The position numbers were made by a program, and so were the translations under genes. A stretch of 64,000 bases of DNA from assembly GCA_964019155.1 (NCBI GenBank), contig OZ025243.1, forward strand, positions 13,731,944 to 13,795,943. Reading direction: 5' to 3'. Positions within the stretch are counted from its first letter, which is position 1, and each line of letters opens with the position of its first letter. The DNA is from Osedax fenrisi (lineage: Eukaryota > Annelida > Polychaeta > Sabellida > Siboglinidae). Below are positions 31,135-45,899 of the stretch, in pieces. The notes under the pieces are model-generated. The model saw only the letters and a list, made by a program, of their open reading frames with translations, was not told the DNA's origin and ran no database searches.

Positions 31135-31608
31135 TTCTATTTATAGAATTTTACATTAGCATGATATAGAAATACCGATCTATGTAAAATATAAATTTAT
31201 GCTTAGAGGTAACGTATAACAAAGACGCATACATAGGACATACGTATAACATATATGTCCTAATCATACATGCCCCACACATGTCCCATACATACATGAC
31301 CGACGTACAATGTATTTGGATACCTACAATATTATTATCCCGTATAATATGTATACCCATGTATACCAATGTTATCATTATTTTATAAAATATTGTCATA
31401 ATTATAGTAACATGTTATATCGTGTATACTATACACCAACAAATGTATCGAAACAAAGCTATATACACACATGTACTTAATTATGTCTATAATAATATTA
31501 TATATATCTAATTGATGATATACTAAACAATCTATATTATGAATCATGGTATACTATATATATATATATATATGATGACTATAGTATATAGATAGTCAAT
31601 ACATTTAA

Positions 31609-33164
31609 TTAAGGGCCGGCACACCATACGATTATTTACATGGTGAAGATCGGAAATCATAGAATACTAAAAATAGATTCAATCTATGTACACTTCAAAA
31701 TATCAATACATTTTTTTATATATATTATATATATAATATTTATCTACAAAAATAACTATAGTGTATGAGAATTAGATTATTAAAATGATACCAGAAATGG
31801 ACTAACATAACATCTATTTCTAGAAAAAAAATATGCAAGAAATTTCAATAAAATATAATAAATATTATATATAATTGAATAATTTCTTAGTTTTAAATAG
31901 GTATATCTGAACAGTACCATACTATTAATATACTGTGAACATTTCATGTAATTTGAATAGGTATTTCTATATTTAAAAGTGGTTCAAATATAGATGATAA
32001 ACATTTTTTTAACCCGTGATATTAGCGTTTTTAAAATTATTTTACTAAAAAGATCACAATTTCATGGATATACAATATTAACTAATATTATAATTTACTT
32101 CATTAAATATAGTTAGTATGTTGATCGATAATTTATTTAAGCAAATACATAGTCGAAATATATAATCGAAAGTATAAATGTGTTAGATTATTTATATAAT
32201 ATATATATTAAATATTTAATTGATTTATTTAATATTTTTAAAGCATTATTTAAATTTTATAATAGATTATATTTATTATATATAAATTTAGTATTTATAT
32301 ATTATAATAGTTTTTATAAATGATATAATATTTAAGGCACGGTTCCCAGTGTAGCGAAATTTTGTTAATTTTAAATGTAGCAGATAGGAAATATATAGGG
32401 TGATTCAAATATCGTTTACAATAGAACTATTCATTGTATTGAGCCAATTTTTGTTGTATCATGTTCACATTATATAAAAGCATCTTTGAAAAGAATATAT
32501 TTTCTAGATATACCATATAACATATATATTTTTATACATATATAAACAATTTTTTTTTTTAAATGAATCTAGAATTACTTTTTAAATATTTTTTATAAAA
32601 TTCTTCTATATAATACTTATTAAAAAATCTACAATATTTTTTTTCTCTAGCGACTTTAATGCACCTAGCGTAAACATTGATCATTGAGTGATTTTATTTT
32701 TAAGTGTCATGCCAAAGAATATATGTGTAATAATTATAGATGAAAACTTGTTTTTATGTGATTTATAGATTATGTTGGGATACATTTTTTCACAGATACT
32801 AGATTACAAATTAAAGAGTAGTTTTATGGCATACTATTTTTTATGTTTTATGAAAAGTTATCGATTTTTACACTGATACTTGCCTTAAATTCCATTTATT
32901 CTTGGTAGAATAACTCGAATTGGTAAATTATGATATTATAACTATAAATAAATAGATATACAATAAATATTATAATATTGTAATACACAAATTAGTTATA
33001 TAATCTTATACTGTTTGAATATTAGTATAGTTATAAAATTATAATTAGTTATAAATTGAAGACAATTATGACATTTTCTCTTTTTAAATGGCCGATGAAC
33101 ATTTTAATATTTTATTCAAATTAAATTTATTATATATTAGATAATATAATAATGTATATGTTGT

Positions 33165-33245
<81 letters not shown>

Positions 33246-33780
33246 CTGCTTTGCTATTTTCCTTAAATCGTTTATTTCTATAACGTTTAGAAATTTAAGG
33301 CATAATGAAAAATACAGGACCTAACTGGATTTGTCGTAACGAAATCATATGATAAAATAATAAATATTATTTATCAAGTGAATTATAATGTGCATATAAA
33401 TATGTTCTAACAACCCATTGGCTATATATTTAACTAATACTTTAAATGTTTAATATGTAGCGACATCTATACTTATTATTATAGTTTGTATATTTTCAAA
33501 TTCGTTGTTATTACATAGAAATTATAACAAAAACGTAAACTAATTATTTGAATTTTTTGTACATAGAGATTATCTACAATTATAATAATTATATGAACTA
33601 TTTTACGATGTCGTATTTAGAAATGCTTATTTATGAAATGTTTAGGTACTTTTATTCAATGTGCACTGCATTGTGCATTATAACATTTTAAAGAGAATTA
33701 ATCAAATTTTATGATTATTAGATAACAAATATTTTAATAAATAATATTTATTTTCATAATTTATCTACGCCGGCCCTCAA
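31609..33780. mobile_element. Possible DNA element with TTAAGGGCCGGC ends
   Basis: TTAAGGGCCGGC (31609-31620) and GCCGGCCCTCAA (33769-33780) are inverted with one mismatch. They are the only GC-rich patches in an AT-rich stretch. The 2.1-kb interior shows no ORF. Near 32333 is ttaaggcacggttcccag, similar to ctaaggcgcggctcccag at 59949, perhaps another element end. The pairing of the two ends is inference. Confidence 0.4.
33171..33240 (+). repeat. (TA)n microsatellite
   Basis: A pure TA array of about 70 bases. Confidence 0.95.
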
Positions 33781-34507
33781 ATAAATAATGATATAAGGAT
33801 ATGGTTATGCAATCACAATACGTTACCCGTGTTATATTGATCGTTAATATTTGGTATAATTCCTGTAATAATAGTGAACATTATTTGATAATATCGTATG
33901 CTTATTTGTGATATACGTTGACAATATTTAAATAATTAATATATATATATATAATTACATATAATTATTTCTATTACAAAGTAAAGTAAATATATGTATC
34001 CTAATAAATATTATAATTATATTTTAATGAACATATTTGTATTTACTAGATAGAGTATGGTATATTCTATGTATAAAATAGATATACAATTGTAAATATA
34101 TATACAATATACATCTTAAGGTGTAGAATAATTTGGGAAAAGTTAAGTTGTTAAATTCCAAATAAATATTTAAACTAAATTTGAATACTAATCCTATATT
34201 ATTATACTTTTTTTGTATTATTTGGTTTTATCAAATAGTTTATATATATTTTTAAAACAAGTGTCTACGTTATTGTATACAAATTATATATTTGCAACTC
34301 TGTAATTCTTTATATCTAATTAGGTAATACACGATTCACGGAATACGTTACAACTATAGGTATCTATAGCTCAACCTATGCCATAACTCGCAATTATTGT
34401 TTTTTTTTGGTATAGAAACATGATATTACATGATATAGAAACATGATATAACATGATATATTCTATTGTTAAGTATATTATGCCTTGTTTATTTAATTAT
34501 TTCCACA
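33781..34507. other. AT-rich stretch, nothing recognised
   Basis: No exon, RNA gene or repeat family could be supported here. Confidence 0.5.
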
Positions 34508-34747
34508 GGCGACAATAACAGAAATTCCCAGCAAACAGTAAGAGCAGCATAATAGCAGCATAACAGCAGCATAATAACGTATCAAATTAATAGCAGCATA
34601 ATAGCAGCCAACTATACATTTAATAGCAGCATAATAGCACAATGTAAACATCTGAGGCTCTAGCATATGCTGTTATGCTGATATTATGCTGTTCTTACTG
34701 TTTGCTGGGTTATAATATATTATTTTGAAAACTTTAGGAGGACAAAT
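34508..34747 (+). repeat. Dispersed repeat 'F', copy 3, split by an insertion
   Basis: ggcgacaataacagaa (34509-34524) and tattattttgaaaactttag (34717-34736) are the two halves. In copies 1 and 2 they lie only about 10 bases apart. Confidence 0.6.
34527..34709. mobile_element. 183-base MITE with CCCAGCAAACAGTAAG ends
   Basis: The ends are CCCAGCAAACAGTAAGAGCA and its inverse with one mismatch; they continue into agcataat, so the inverted repeats span about 27 bases. The interior reiterates AGCAGCATAAT. It splits a copy of repeat F, which gives the empty site and suggests duplication of TT. Confidence 0.75.
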
Positions 34748-35304
34748 TATATGTATAGTGTACATTATATACCACACACCTATAAGTGTACTATACTAAG
34801 TATACTATAGTATAATAGAGTAGTATACTACTATAGTATACTATATATATATATAGTAATACTCCATATTCTATAGAATATGGACTGTAGTTCATATTTC
34901 ATACATGTATACGAAGTTGGTCGTGTTTGTGACCTAAACAGTTTATTTTTATTTATAATCTGACGGTAAACAAACATTATATATTTAGGGGATATTAAAT
35001 CACTGATCATAACGGATAAAAAGTTAGCACCGCCGTGCATGGAGAGAATTCATACCGTCCTTGATATGTCCTTAACGTGTTCCGATATGGTTGAAATAAG
35101 ATACGTCTATATATATATTATAAGATATAATCTATAGATTTTTTTAAATATATATATAATCATATTATGCAATAAACATGTACTGTTTTCTGTCGTATTC
35201 ATAATCTAATGATGCATAACCTTGGTTCCTGTTAAAGTCATAAAGTTATATATAGTATATTATATATACATATTAATATATATTTATATATTTGTATATT
35301 TATA

Positions 35305-35346
<42 letters not shown>

Positions 35347-35439
35347 CTTACTATGATGGGTATATATGGCTTATCATTAAAATGGTTTACTTGATATCTG
35401 ACAAACAGTAATATCTATATTATAATTGAAAAATCTTAC

Positions 35440-36430
35440 TCTCCCCTTTCTCCGGTATTTATCCGGTATCCATGCTCACGTATTCCTCAGGAATCCGTTC
35501 TAGGTCCATCCCTATTTTCTATTTATATCCCCCTATTTCTGATCTAATTTAAGAACTTTCTAAATATACACTATAGTGTGTATACAATATAGTGTATATA
35601 TGGTATACCATATTTGTTCTGATGATATTCAACTATTTACCTTTTACCATATACATTCTTATAATACCATTAACTCTGAATTAATCGAGTGTGCAAACTG
35701 CATAATATTATGGCTCCTCATCAATAAACTACTAATTAATGCCTATAAGACTGCTGTAATTAATATATCTACTTCTATATATTAAGGTTCTCATATTACA
35801 CATTATAAAATCCTCTTACTTTCATCTATTCAGAATTAAAAAATACGGACATCTCATTCCAGAAATGTTGCGAAAACTCTAATAAATTCTACTGTACTCT
35901 CCCGACTTGACTAATGTTCTTCCTTACTTAATATACTTCCTGCTAAAGCTATTGATCAACTAAATCGAATTATCCGTTCCTCAATACGTACTACTCACTG
36001 CATAACATGACTGGATAACTCTATTACAATATATCATCAATCATCTCGTATGTGGATACCCTTCCCCCTCGGGTTTAAATTACGTGTGCTATCTTAGATA
36101 GCCTATAGGCAGTAGTTATATCTATACTTTAAAAATCAATTTATTCTTTCACTCCTAGCTATATTTCTGATCTAATTAAAAAATGTACAATATTACTTTC
36201 TATTCATTACAAAAATTCTCCTATCATTATCTCCCGAAACTCTAGAAAAATGTCCATATATTCTAGAGATTTTAAAAATTCCGGTCCTACTCTATGGAAT
36301 TCCCTCCTTCCTACAACCCATTATATTAGATTCACAACATATTCATAAATCTTATTTCTTCTTTTCTCTCTACTTATAACTACTACATCTCTTAAATATC
36401 CAACTTATTATTTTTGTATTCGTTGTTTCT
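35440..36430 (+). pseudogene. Decayed LINE reverse transcriptase, 3' half (L2/CR1-like)
   Basis: In several frames one can read IPQESVLGPSLFSIYIP (from the GVPQGSVLGP block), CSDDIQLF (from YADDxQLY), LSRLD*CSSLLNILP (from SRLDYCNxLL) and SGPTLWNSLLP near the C-terminus. Stops and frameshifts are frequent. Only part of the RT and the C-terminal region remain. Confidence 0.7.
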
Positions 36431-36489
36431 GTCTCGTGTTATCTTCAACAACTTTTTATTGTTATCTAATTGTTATCGTATTACTTGTA

Positions 36490-36491
36490 TC

Positions 36492-36541
<50 letters not shown>
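36490..36541 (+). repeat. (ATT)n tract following the LINE 3' end
   Basis: A pure TTA/ATT array begins about 60 bases after the last recognisable LINE codons and probably grew from the LINE tail. Confidence 0.85.
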
Positions 36542-36637
36542 TTCTTCTATAGAAGATAATATACCCCTTCACTAGTACTATAGTACAAGAGAAGGGATAT
36601 ATTTGTTGCTTAATACATCCTATATCATCATAATATT

Positions 36638-36667
36638 TATATATATATAACTATATATATATATATA

Positions 36668-36722
<55 letters not shown>
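36638..36722 (+). repeat. (TA)n microsatellite
   Basis: TA arrays interrupted by aacta. Confidence 0.9.
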
Positions 36723-36723
<1 letters not shown>

Positions 36724-36837
36724 TAGATATATAACACAAATTGATATATAATATTATTTGAATTTACATCAGATAAAGTTCACTTATATTTCCTATATAA
36801 TTTCATATTTATAAAAATGTAATTATATATAATTATT

Positions 36838-37866
36838 GGGTGTTGGTAAATTATACAATTACCAACACCCAATATGGTCATATACCGACACCCTATCGGA
36901 TAATTGTTTTATATGCTTATAATTTAAAAAATGATTTATAAATATTTCCAATTTTAATGCATTATCTAGAATGTATATTCATTTAATAAATGGCAATTTG
37001 CAAAATATAATATAATTTTCATATGTTAATCAATGTGAGATGTCGGTATTTGCAACTATATCGACATCATTACCAAAACAAACTACAAATACATAATATG
37101 TAAACAACTGTATGATAGAACAATTTTCAATTTTCATTATGAAACCGATGATATCGCTTTTGTTTAAAAAATAATAACTTATGAATTAAAAATCACTAAT
37201 TAATATATATATATATATATATATATAGATATATATTGATATTAATTTATGTATTTTAATATATATATACATTTTATTTATATTTTAGATAATATTTGTA
37301 AGCGATACGATATACATAACTATGTATAACACACGAAATGTATATACTAGTTATGATTTATTACAATTTCTCATTACGATAGGCGTGTGTTGATTAAGTC
37401 TTACTTTTCGATATTAGTGTCCATTAGAATGTCGGTATTGCACTTTTTAGTGTGTGTGTGTGTGTGTAAAAATACTTATAAAACCGAAACTAACAATTAT
37501 ATTTAAATTAGTTTTAAATCTATATAGTATCGATCTGTTCAACTAAGACTAAGTATTATAAGAATATTACTATTATCAGTAAATATTCAATCGTTAATAA
37601 TGAATTCAATTTAATTTTTAATTTGTATATATTCAATTTTACATTAATTACGGAAAAATATATATTATATATTTATATAATTTATATTTTTTTTTTGGAT
37701 AATTTTTACATAATACAAAATATATAATCTTTATTAAAGCGCTTAAATTATTTATAATTCATATATATATATATATATATATATAACTTGTTCATCAAAA
37801 ATGTAAAGTTAATGAGATACGACAGGGTGTCGGTATTCGCAGACTGTCGGTATTTGCACACTGCCC
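36838..37866 (+). mobile_element. Family B repeat (TGTCGGTATT element), copy B1
   Basis: It begins with GGGTGTTGGTAA, a short loop and TTACCAACACCC, and ends ggtgtcggtattcgcaga, ctgtcggtatttgca, cactgccc. Internal landmarks tatgcttataatttaa, tagaatg and aataaatggc are shared with family A, but the reiterated motif is TGTCGGTATTTGC instead of TGTCCGTATTAGG. It holds (TA)n arrays at 37206-37227 and 37762-37784. Confidence 0.6.
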
Positions 37867-38482
37867 AATATTGTTATTGTTATCGTTATTGTTATTGTAT
37901 GTCGGAGGAGTAATTATCATCCATTAGCTCAGATGAAGTTTTTACTTATGGTAAAATGTCTCATATGTCGAAATCACATTTATTTTATGGAATCTAAGTT
38001 CTAACAATTGTTCTCTTAAGAGACGATCATTTTGTTTATCAATAATTATAAAAGATTACTTTAAAATATAATCGTAAGCCATATTTTATGGGCCCGAATT
38101 TGCTTGACTTCCTACGTGATATGGCTGATGTGTTATACACATAGTACGTATAAACATATGCATATTATACATTGCCAATTCATTTATAATTAATATATAT
38201 ATATATATTTATTATTATTTAATTAATATTAATTTAAATAAAATTAAGTATTACGGCAAAATATTTATATAATACAAAATATATAATATTATTGTAAAAC
38301 GTGTTTGATCTTGTTTGATACATGGTTGAATAATCAGATAGCATTGATGGAGAACTAGAATATAAATAAAGTATTAGATTATTAAGAATTCATAGTATAT
38401 TTAGATATTTATAGTAGTTATAAAAATAAAATAATATACTATATGTGTAATATATTATTTATATAATTTTTCCTTTTTATAA

Positions 38483-38518
<36 letters not shown>

Positions 38519-39505
38519 TATTTACTTATTATATATTAAATTTAATAACAGTATCATCTACAAATACGTGTTTAATAACACATATATAATATTATTGAAA
38601 TAACGTGTTTGGCCGTGTATACATGGCGGAATATTCAGCAATAGATTTTCTCGGATCACTAAAGCAAATAAGTATATTTTATTTTTACTGATTTAGAGTA
38701 TACTATATATAGTATACTATCCAATAGGATGTATACTATTATATACAATAGTATATATGGTATTTATGTTATATATTCAAATTATTATATAATGTTATAT
38801 ATTACATAATTTCTTATATATATATATATATACGTTTTAAAAATATTTAATAAAATAGAGTTATGCACACTTATAACTATAGTTTTTGTAGGGGTATACT
38901 TAAGTAGTATACTACCTAAGTATTTAGTATATTTGTATATATATATATATACAAAATTCACAATAGATCCACAATCTCGATGTGTTATTTGTATAAATAA
39001 TAACCGATACAACACAATTACAAACAAGTAATAAGTTCTGTATTACCATCATAACATATATGTCTAACATCCCCTATCTACTGTAGGTCTACATAAATCA
39101 TTCCTAAACTAGTATACCATGTGTTTATAATGTAGATGCTTTGTTTTTTGATATTTAAATGTTTATCTTTTATTTATTTCATTAACAACATTTAATTAAA
39201 CATATAATTACAACAACAATTATGAGAATTGTGCATGCATATTATATATATATATGGTGATATTTACATTTATGCATTACTGTATTACATCATGCTATGT
39301 CGAATTAATGAAATAAATAATAACGAATATTTAGAAACAAATCAATTACAATTTATTTTATTTATAAATTATTCTATACTGTTAATATTCCATATTATAT
39401 AGTATAAATAAGTGTACATATTACAAAATATATAATTTGTAAACTATTTTTGTCATGGTAATATGTTTTAGTTCGTAAAATTATTTTTTAGTATACAATT
39501 AATAA

Positions 39506-39549
<44 letters not shown>

Positions 39550-39841
39550 TGATTGTTCTTGTATACATTGATGCATATTCATTCATATTTACTCCTGGTG
39601 GATTACTAAAAATATTGATATTTCACTATTAATATATTAATAGTATATTTAGATATGTCATTATATTTAAAAAATAAAACCATATATTATATTTATAATA
39701 CATAATGTATACGTTATTTTATTCTTATATATATTTATATTTTTAATATTTTTTAGTATTTATTCTAGATTTTATTAAAATATAATAATTGTATGCACAC
39801 ATTATTTAATAAATTTACCTACTTGGTATTTCTGATATATG

Positions 39842-39879
<38 letters not shown>

Positions 39880-39898
39880 TACATATATAGGTTAATTA

Positions 39899-39954
<56 letters not shown>
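39842..39954 (+). repeat. (TA)n microsatellite pair
   Basis: Two TA arrays are separated by ggttaattatatttattta. Confidence 0.9.
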
Positions 39955-39956
<2 letters not shown>

Positions 39957-41217
39957 TTATATTATTAGTATTGTATTATCACATTTATCTTTTAATACCT
40001 GAGTAATTGGTTAACAAAATATTATTGAGAAAATTATCCTTAATTATGATTGTTGAAATATAAATAATAAACTAATCAACTACCTGTTTACACTAAATGT
40101 AATGCAATGCCAATATAATGCATATATTAACTTGATTTCCATCATTTGATTACGTATTATTAGTGTTGTTAATACATATTATATAAATATATACAAATAT
40201 ATATATAAATATAATTTAAACCGCTAAATTTAAATAATTTGTAGTTTGGCATAGATAGATAGATAGATCAAAAGTTTATTGAATAACTGGTTAAATATAA
40301 TTATATAACATACAAAATATATAATGTATGAGTATGCATGCCTGCATCATACCATGGTATTATAACAAATAAGATACGATAGGCTTTTTATACGAAATAT
40401 TTTAAAGAAAAAATTGTATCTATAGATACGTGTTTAAATATTATAAATCTCATGGGGTCGGTTATAGGAAAATCACATGGATTGCTATAATTAAGATATA
40501 TTGGTTTATAGTTATTAAATTTAATAATTGTTATAATGTTTATAAATATTTAATTGATCTACAATATTATTCATAGAATTATGTTTTCTTTTAATTATTA
40601 AAGTATTTCCTATGATTTAAAAAAAGTTATTATTTAAGTATTTAAAATCAGAATATTACATTTGATACAATAACAATAGTAGGTATGAATACATATGATT
40701 ACATATTTAAAAAATCAAAATACTCCTTACATTTTATCATTAAATTACCAATATTTTATGAATATATAATTTTATATCTCTTATCCTATAAGTATCTTTA
40801 GATACACCTATATATACGAAAGGGATCGGTATTATAAGGGTTCAGTAATTGAAAACCTTCCCCTATAGGGTATACTATGGTTATATCATTTCCTTAAAGA
40901 TGATTGTATTTTCATAGTTTGTTTAAAATCAAAAGAATAAACTATATATAATTATATTATATATTAAAAGATAATAGAATACTCATTTTAAGATCGTAAA
41001 ATACGAAGATTAGATTAAACCTCTATGATTATATAGTATATATGCTTAGTAACATAACTTATAAGTTATGATTCATAACTCAACAATATATTGTTATAAT
41101 GTATTATACCCTATAAGTGTATACACTTTCATTGTTGTTCATTCGTCTTGTTATATATATAATATAGTAATTATACTATTATATAAAATAAATACAAGCA
41201 TAACTATCAGTTAACTG

Positions 41218-41251
41218 ATATATATATATATATATATATATATGTGATGTT

Positions 41252-41346
<95 letters not shown>
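41218..41346 (+). repeat. (TA)n then (CA)n compound microsatellite
   Basis: About 95 bases of pure CA (41254-41346) follow a short TA array. The Cys/Val ORF on the minus strand is an artefact. Confidence 0.95.
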
Positions 41347-41349
<3 letters not shown>

Positions 41350-43059
41350 ACATATATAAAACACTACGTATGTATATGTATATATATATATATACTCTAT
41401 AGAATAGAATATAATATATATGATTTGTATATAAACAAGAGCATAGTTGCATCATTTCTCGAATTACTTCTGGCCTGTTCCATTCCTGGTTGTCTGTATA
41501 TTATTAAAGATATGTTTATAATTAGAGTTAGAAATTATGGAATACTACATATTTGAATATTCGTAATAATTAATAGTTTTTCATTATTTGCATTACTTTT
41601 TGTATGCATTTTTTAAATAAATTATATAATATTATTATTCAAATCTATAATATATTTAAAATATATAAATATATAATGTATATAATGTATATATATATAT
41701 AATATATCGATTAATGATACTATAGTATTATATTACTATATAGTTATTTATTTATAATATAATTATTGAAAAGTTATTAAATTCCTTATAACTTATGCTA
41801 AATAATTATTATAATACATAATTATAAAGCATATGTGCATAATAATAATACTAATACGTATACGTTATATACTAGTATACTAGATATATAGATGTATGAC
41901 CTTGAAATCCTACTAGTATGACTGGGTACGAATTGCGGATTAAGGTTTCTGTAGAATAAATAACATTTTATATAAATTATATTTGTTAAATTATAAATAT
42001 TTAGGATACATAACATTTATAAAATATTTAATAATTAATTATTTTAATTATAATGTTCTTATTATAATAAGAACACATACTTTTAATTAATGAAGAAAAT
42101 AAAAATGTTAAATTATAAATTATAAAATATTTAGATCTTAATTATTTAGATCTTTTACATGTATATATATATATATATATATGAATTTGGCGATATTAAA
42201 GATAACATATTATTTTGAAGTTATTTAAAATTCTTTAAAATAAATCAAAACATATATATTTTTAATACAAAATAAAAGAGAACAAAAATTAAAATAAATA
42301 ATATTAATTATTATTTGTATGTAACAATTTCAAATATTTTATATTATTTGTATAAGTATACTTATAATATTATATTTATATATTTATATATATATATATT
42401 ACATGTAATATATGTATCATATAATTCGAGGAATACAATAATATATTATATTTAGAGATATATTTCACTTTTTAAGAATATAATTATCATATATATCATC
42501 ATATTATATGTAATGAAATATTAATAATTAAAAATATATATATATTAGGCTACAGATAAATTATATACTATACATATATGTAAGTATTAATTTATATTAA
42601 CGATATCGTAAATATATATTATATAAATTATATAAATTATATATAAATATATATTTATAATAATTAATACAATTAAATATATATAAATAGATATAATTAT
42701 TAAATACAATGATATAATATTAATAAGCAAACGCATTAGCCAGTCTATCAAATTCGGAATTTATGGAGAGTTTCCTGTAAAATAAATAATAATTAGATTG
42801 TTTCAAAAGTTTATAATAATTTGATCAAGTAAATTAATATTTGCGAACTTTATAATAAAAGGGTATATCCGTAATTTAAGTTGGTGAACTAAGTAATATT
42901 AATGTATGGTATATTATGATATAATATTATTATCTATTAGTTGGGTAGTATACTATAATAAATAACAAAAACATACACTATTAATATGTATATATATAAC
43001 AATTATTATTGATTACACTTAGGTGCGATTATAATAAATAGTAAAAATAATGAATACAA

Positions 43060-43760
43060 GAAATTACAAGTACATTATTAGAGAGAGTATATATGTATTC
43101 ATCCCATGCATAGGGTGAATAATATATTTACGGATGTATTGTATTCTAAATAAATTCTTTTTATTAGATTTAGTAATTATAGAAATATTACTAGACAAAG
43201 ATAGATCAGTATCAAATACTACATCAAGATTGAGACATGATTTGGAAGGTGGCAAGATGTGTTTATGAAGATAGAAGGAATGGAACGATGGGAAGTTTGT
43301 AGGTATGTCAAGAAAGGCAGATTTTAGGTTTTTAGCATAAGATTGTTGAAGAGAAGCATGTGTTTAATAGAGGAGGTACTTGCAATTACTTGAGAATTAC
43401 ATAATTATATAATCAGATATCTGATGAGGAAGTAGGGAGGAAGAAGTATAGTTGAATATCGTCAGCATATATATGACAACACCAGTACATTGAGATATAA
43501 CAACCATATAGATGATATGTATATGGAACATAATAATTAGTATATAATGAAATCTTATGGGACACCATAGATTGGTAGTCGGGGATCAGAAGGAATTAAG
43601 ATATTCGAGGAATGCCAATCATCTATAGATCTCTATAGAGATGAAGATATCGTGGCGAAGAGAGTCAAACGACTAATAGATATCAAGGATAATCAGTTGA
43701 TAGAATAGTAAGAGAGAAACGTTAGCATAACATTGTTATTATTGTTTGAGATTTGAAGGA
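43060..43760 (-). pseudogene. Decayed LINE reverse transcriptase fragment
   Basis: On the minus strand, SYIYADDIQLYFF (from near 43480) marks the RT catalytic block. Further downstream, LDVVFDTDLSLSSNISIITK (43150-43230) matches the LGVxFDxxLSFxxHI block that follows the RT in L2/CR1 elements. Frameshifts separate the pieces. Confidence 0.7.
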
Positions 43761-44111
43761 GAGTAATTTATATTTTACTTGTGCCAATATTTTGATCTAT
43801 ATATTTAAACTTATTAAACTTAACTTATATAGTTTTAAATGGTATTATCCTTTTAACTATTACAAATAACATACGTTTACAAGCATTCAAATATAACGTA
43901 TACATCAATTAAATAACCACCTATATTATACATCTATTTAGGTGAGTATAACCTATATTATTAAAAAAAGAATCCTATATAGAGGATATTAAAATGAAAG
44001 AACAAATGTGGTTGTCTTTATATATTTTTTCGAACATATTATTATACCAACATTTATTCGAAATATCATTTATATTGTATACGGTATACTATATATAAAT
44101 GCATGGTTGTA

Positions 44112-44122
<11 letters not shown>

Positions 44123-44158
<36 letters not shown>
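44123..44158 (+). repeat. (TA)n microsatellite
   Basis: A TA array in gene-free DNA. Confidence 0.9.
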
Positions 44159-44161
<3 letters not shown>

Positions 44162-44662
44162 TATAATATCATTAGTATAAACGTGTTCGTACTAAGTCGA
44201 GAGTGTTTGGATGAAGTATCTTGCTTTAGTTTTCTGTAAATATGAATTGAAATTTTAAATATAATATTATAATGAATTTATGATTGAATGTATGCATATT
44301 TATTTATTGAATATTGAGAAAGAATATAAATGTTATCGATACATTTCTGATATATTTCGCTATAAAATTACTTTAAAGTAATACAATATAAAGAATTTTA
44401 TATAAATAATAATCGTTTATGTAAACTAAAATATATAATAGGTTAGGTAAAATAGGTTATATATCAACATATAGGTAAATATATATATATATATATATCG
44501 ATGATAGTATCACATATAAATATATATTTAATCATGTTTTAGAAGTAAGTTATAGTAACATATTTTATTATTTATTTCGTATTTATCAATTTAATTTCCG
44601 GATTTTCATAATCGATAATATTTATTGTAATACTTTTACATATACTATAATATTAATAATCT

Positions 44663-44952
44663 GGGGTTTATAACTCAGTGGGACAACCAAGAGCTAGCTA
44701 TAGCTATAGCTTATAGTAAGCCAGCGGTACCGGGTTTGACAGCTGCAGGCAGTTATTGTGTTTCTCTTGTGTTTATCAAGAACTTAACGATACATCAAAA
44801 CACAAGACAAAAATGTTACTATTTATTTTGTATTATCCGGGGCCCCTCATAGTTATTTATAATATTTATAAGTCTATGACTTCTTGCGGGGTCCATTTGT
44901 ATCCGTTTGGGTCCATTTGTATTGTATTCAATATATATAATAATAATATATA
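44663..44952 (+). mobile_element. Possible tRNA-derived SINE
   Basis: The head ggggtttataactcagtggg resembles a tRNA 5' end with an A box. About 55 bases on, accgggtttgacagctgc resembles a B box (GGTTCGANNC). The gap contains an agctatagct expansion. A unique body follows, with a repeated ggtccatttgtat (44889-44922), and it ends in ataataataatata. The pattern fits a SINE with a simple-repeat tail but no second copy was found in the window. Confidence 0.4.
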
Positions 44953-45185
44953 GTTTATTAGGTAAACAACAATATATATATATATATGAGATTTCAATAA
45001 ATATTATTATTATTATTAATATAAAATAAATGATTATTTATTATCATAATTAAATAAAATGTAAAGGTTAAACAGTACTAAATATACCTACTAACTCTAT
45101 TTGTAATGTGAGATTGCTTAATTCGTAATGTAAGGCGATATTTTCTTGTTTTCCTGCATACTTACATAGTATATTCACGCTACAC

Positions 45186-45246
45186 GAATGGGTATATATA
45201 CATCATTATATATATATATAAATACATCAATATATATATATATATT

Positions 45247-45309
<63 letters not shown>
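45186..45309 (+). repeat. (TA)n cluster
   Basis: Several TA arrays directly abut the left end of the hAT-like unit at 45310. Confidence 0.9.
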
Positions 45310-45899
45310 CAGGCCCGTAGCCAGAAATTTATATAAGGGGGGGGCAAGGCCCCAACAAATTTTAAAACTAAAATGTAATGAATATAAACCAGTATACTAG
45401 TAATAATATCACTACCAGGATCACTACTAGTAATTTACTAGAATCCTCTATTACTTATATTGACGCACGATGTGAATTATCAAGACCTATTATAACCTCG
45501 AGGTTATAGGAGGTCTTGGAATTACTCAGGGTATAAATAAACAATAAAAAAATAAACTGTATGTGTATATTATACAATATATAAATATACATTTATGCAT
45601 ATAATAAAATAAAATAATCAGTATACTGATTTATGTACTATAGTATCAGGTTAACAGGTAACGTATACAATAATAACATTAGTATATAAGTCTACTGAAT
45701 ACTAGCTAGTGAATTAAACATTTAGTCATGGCAAAGGTAAGCTTATAACGAGATTTTCTAATATTATATGGAAAATAGTTATCAGTGCGTATCATATTAT
45801 TAATGTGTGGAGATTATTCTAGTTGAGAGGTTATAGTGAAACATAGGATAGTTATAGATTGAGAAGTTGGAAGAGATAGTATACAAATATGAATGATTG

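Larger units (their letters stand above)
37870..43050. other. Very AT-rich intergenic stretch
   Basis: No gene is supported. It holds (TA)n arrays at 38484-38513, 39511-39543 and 39842-39954 and the (CA)n array listed separately. Segments near 38290-38400, 38600-38680 and 39545-39610 resemble one another (cgtgtttg, gtatacatgg, aatattcag), as if an old unit was repeated several times. Confidence 0.5.

Noticed and set aside
41207..41455. Cys/Val repeat ORF on the minus strand
   Set aside because: It comes from the (CA)n array.
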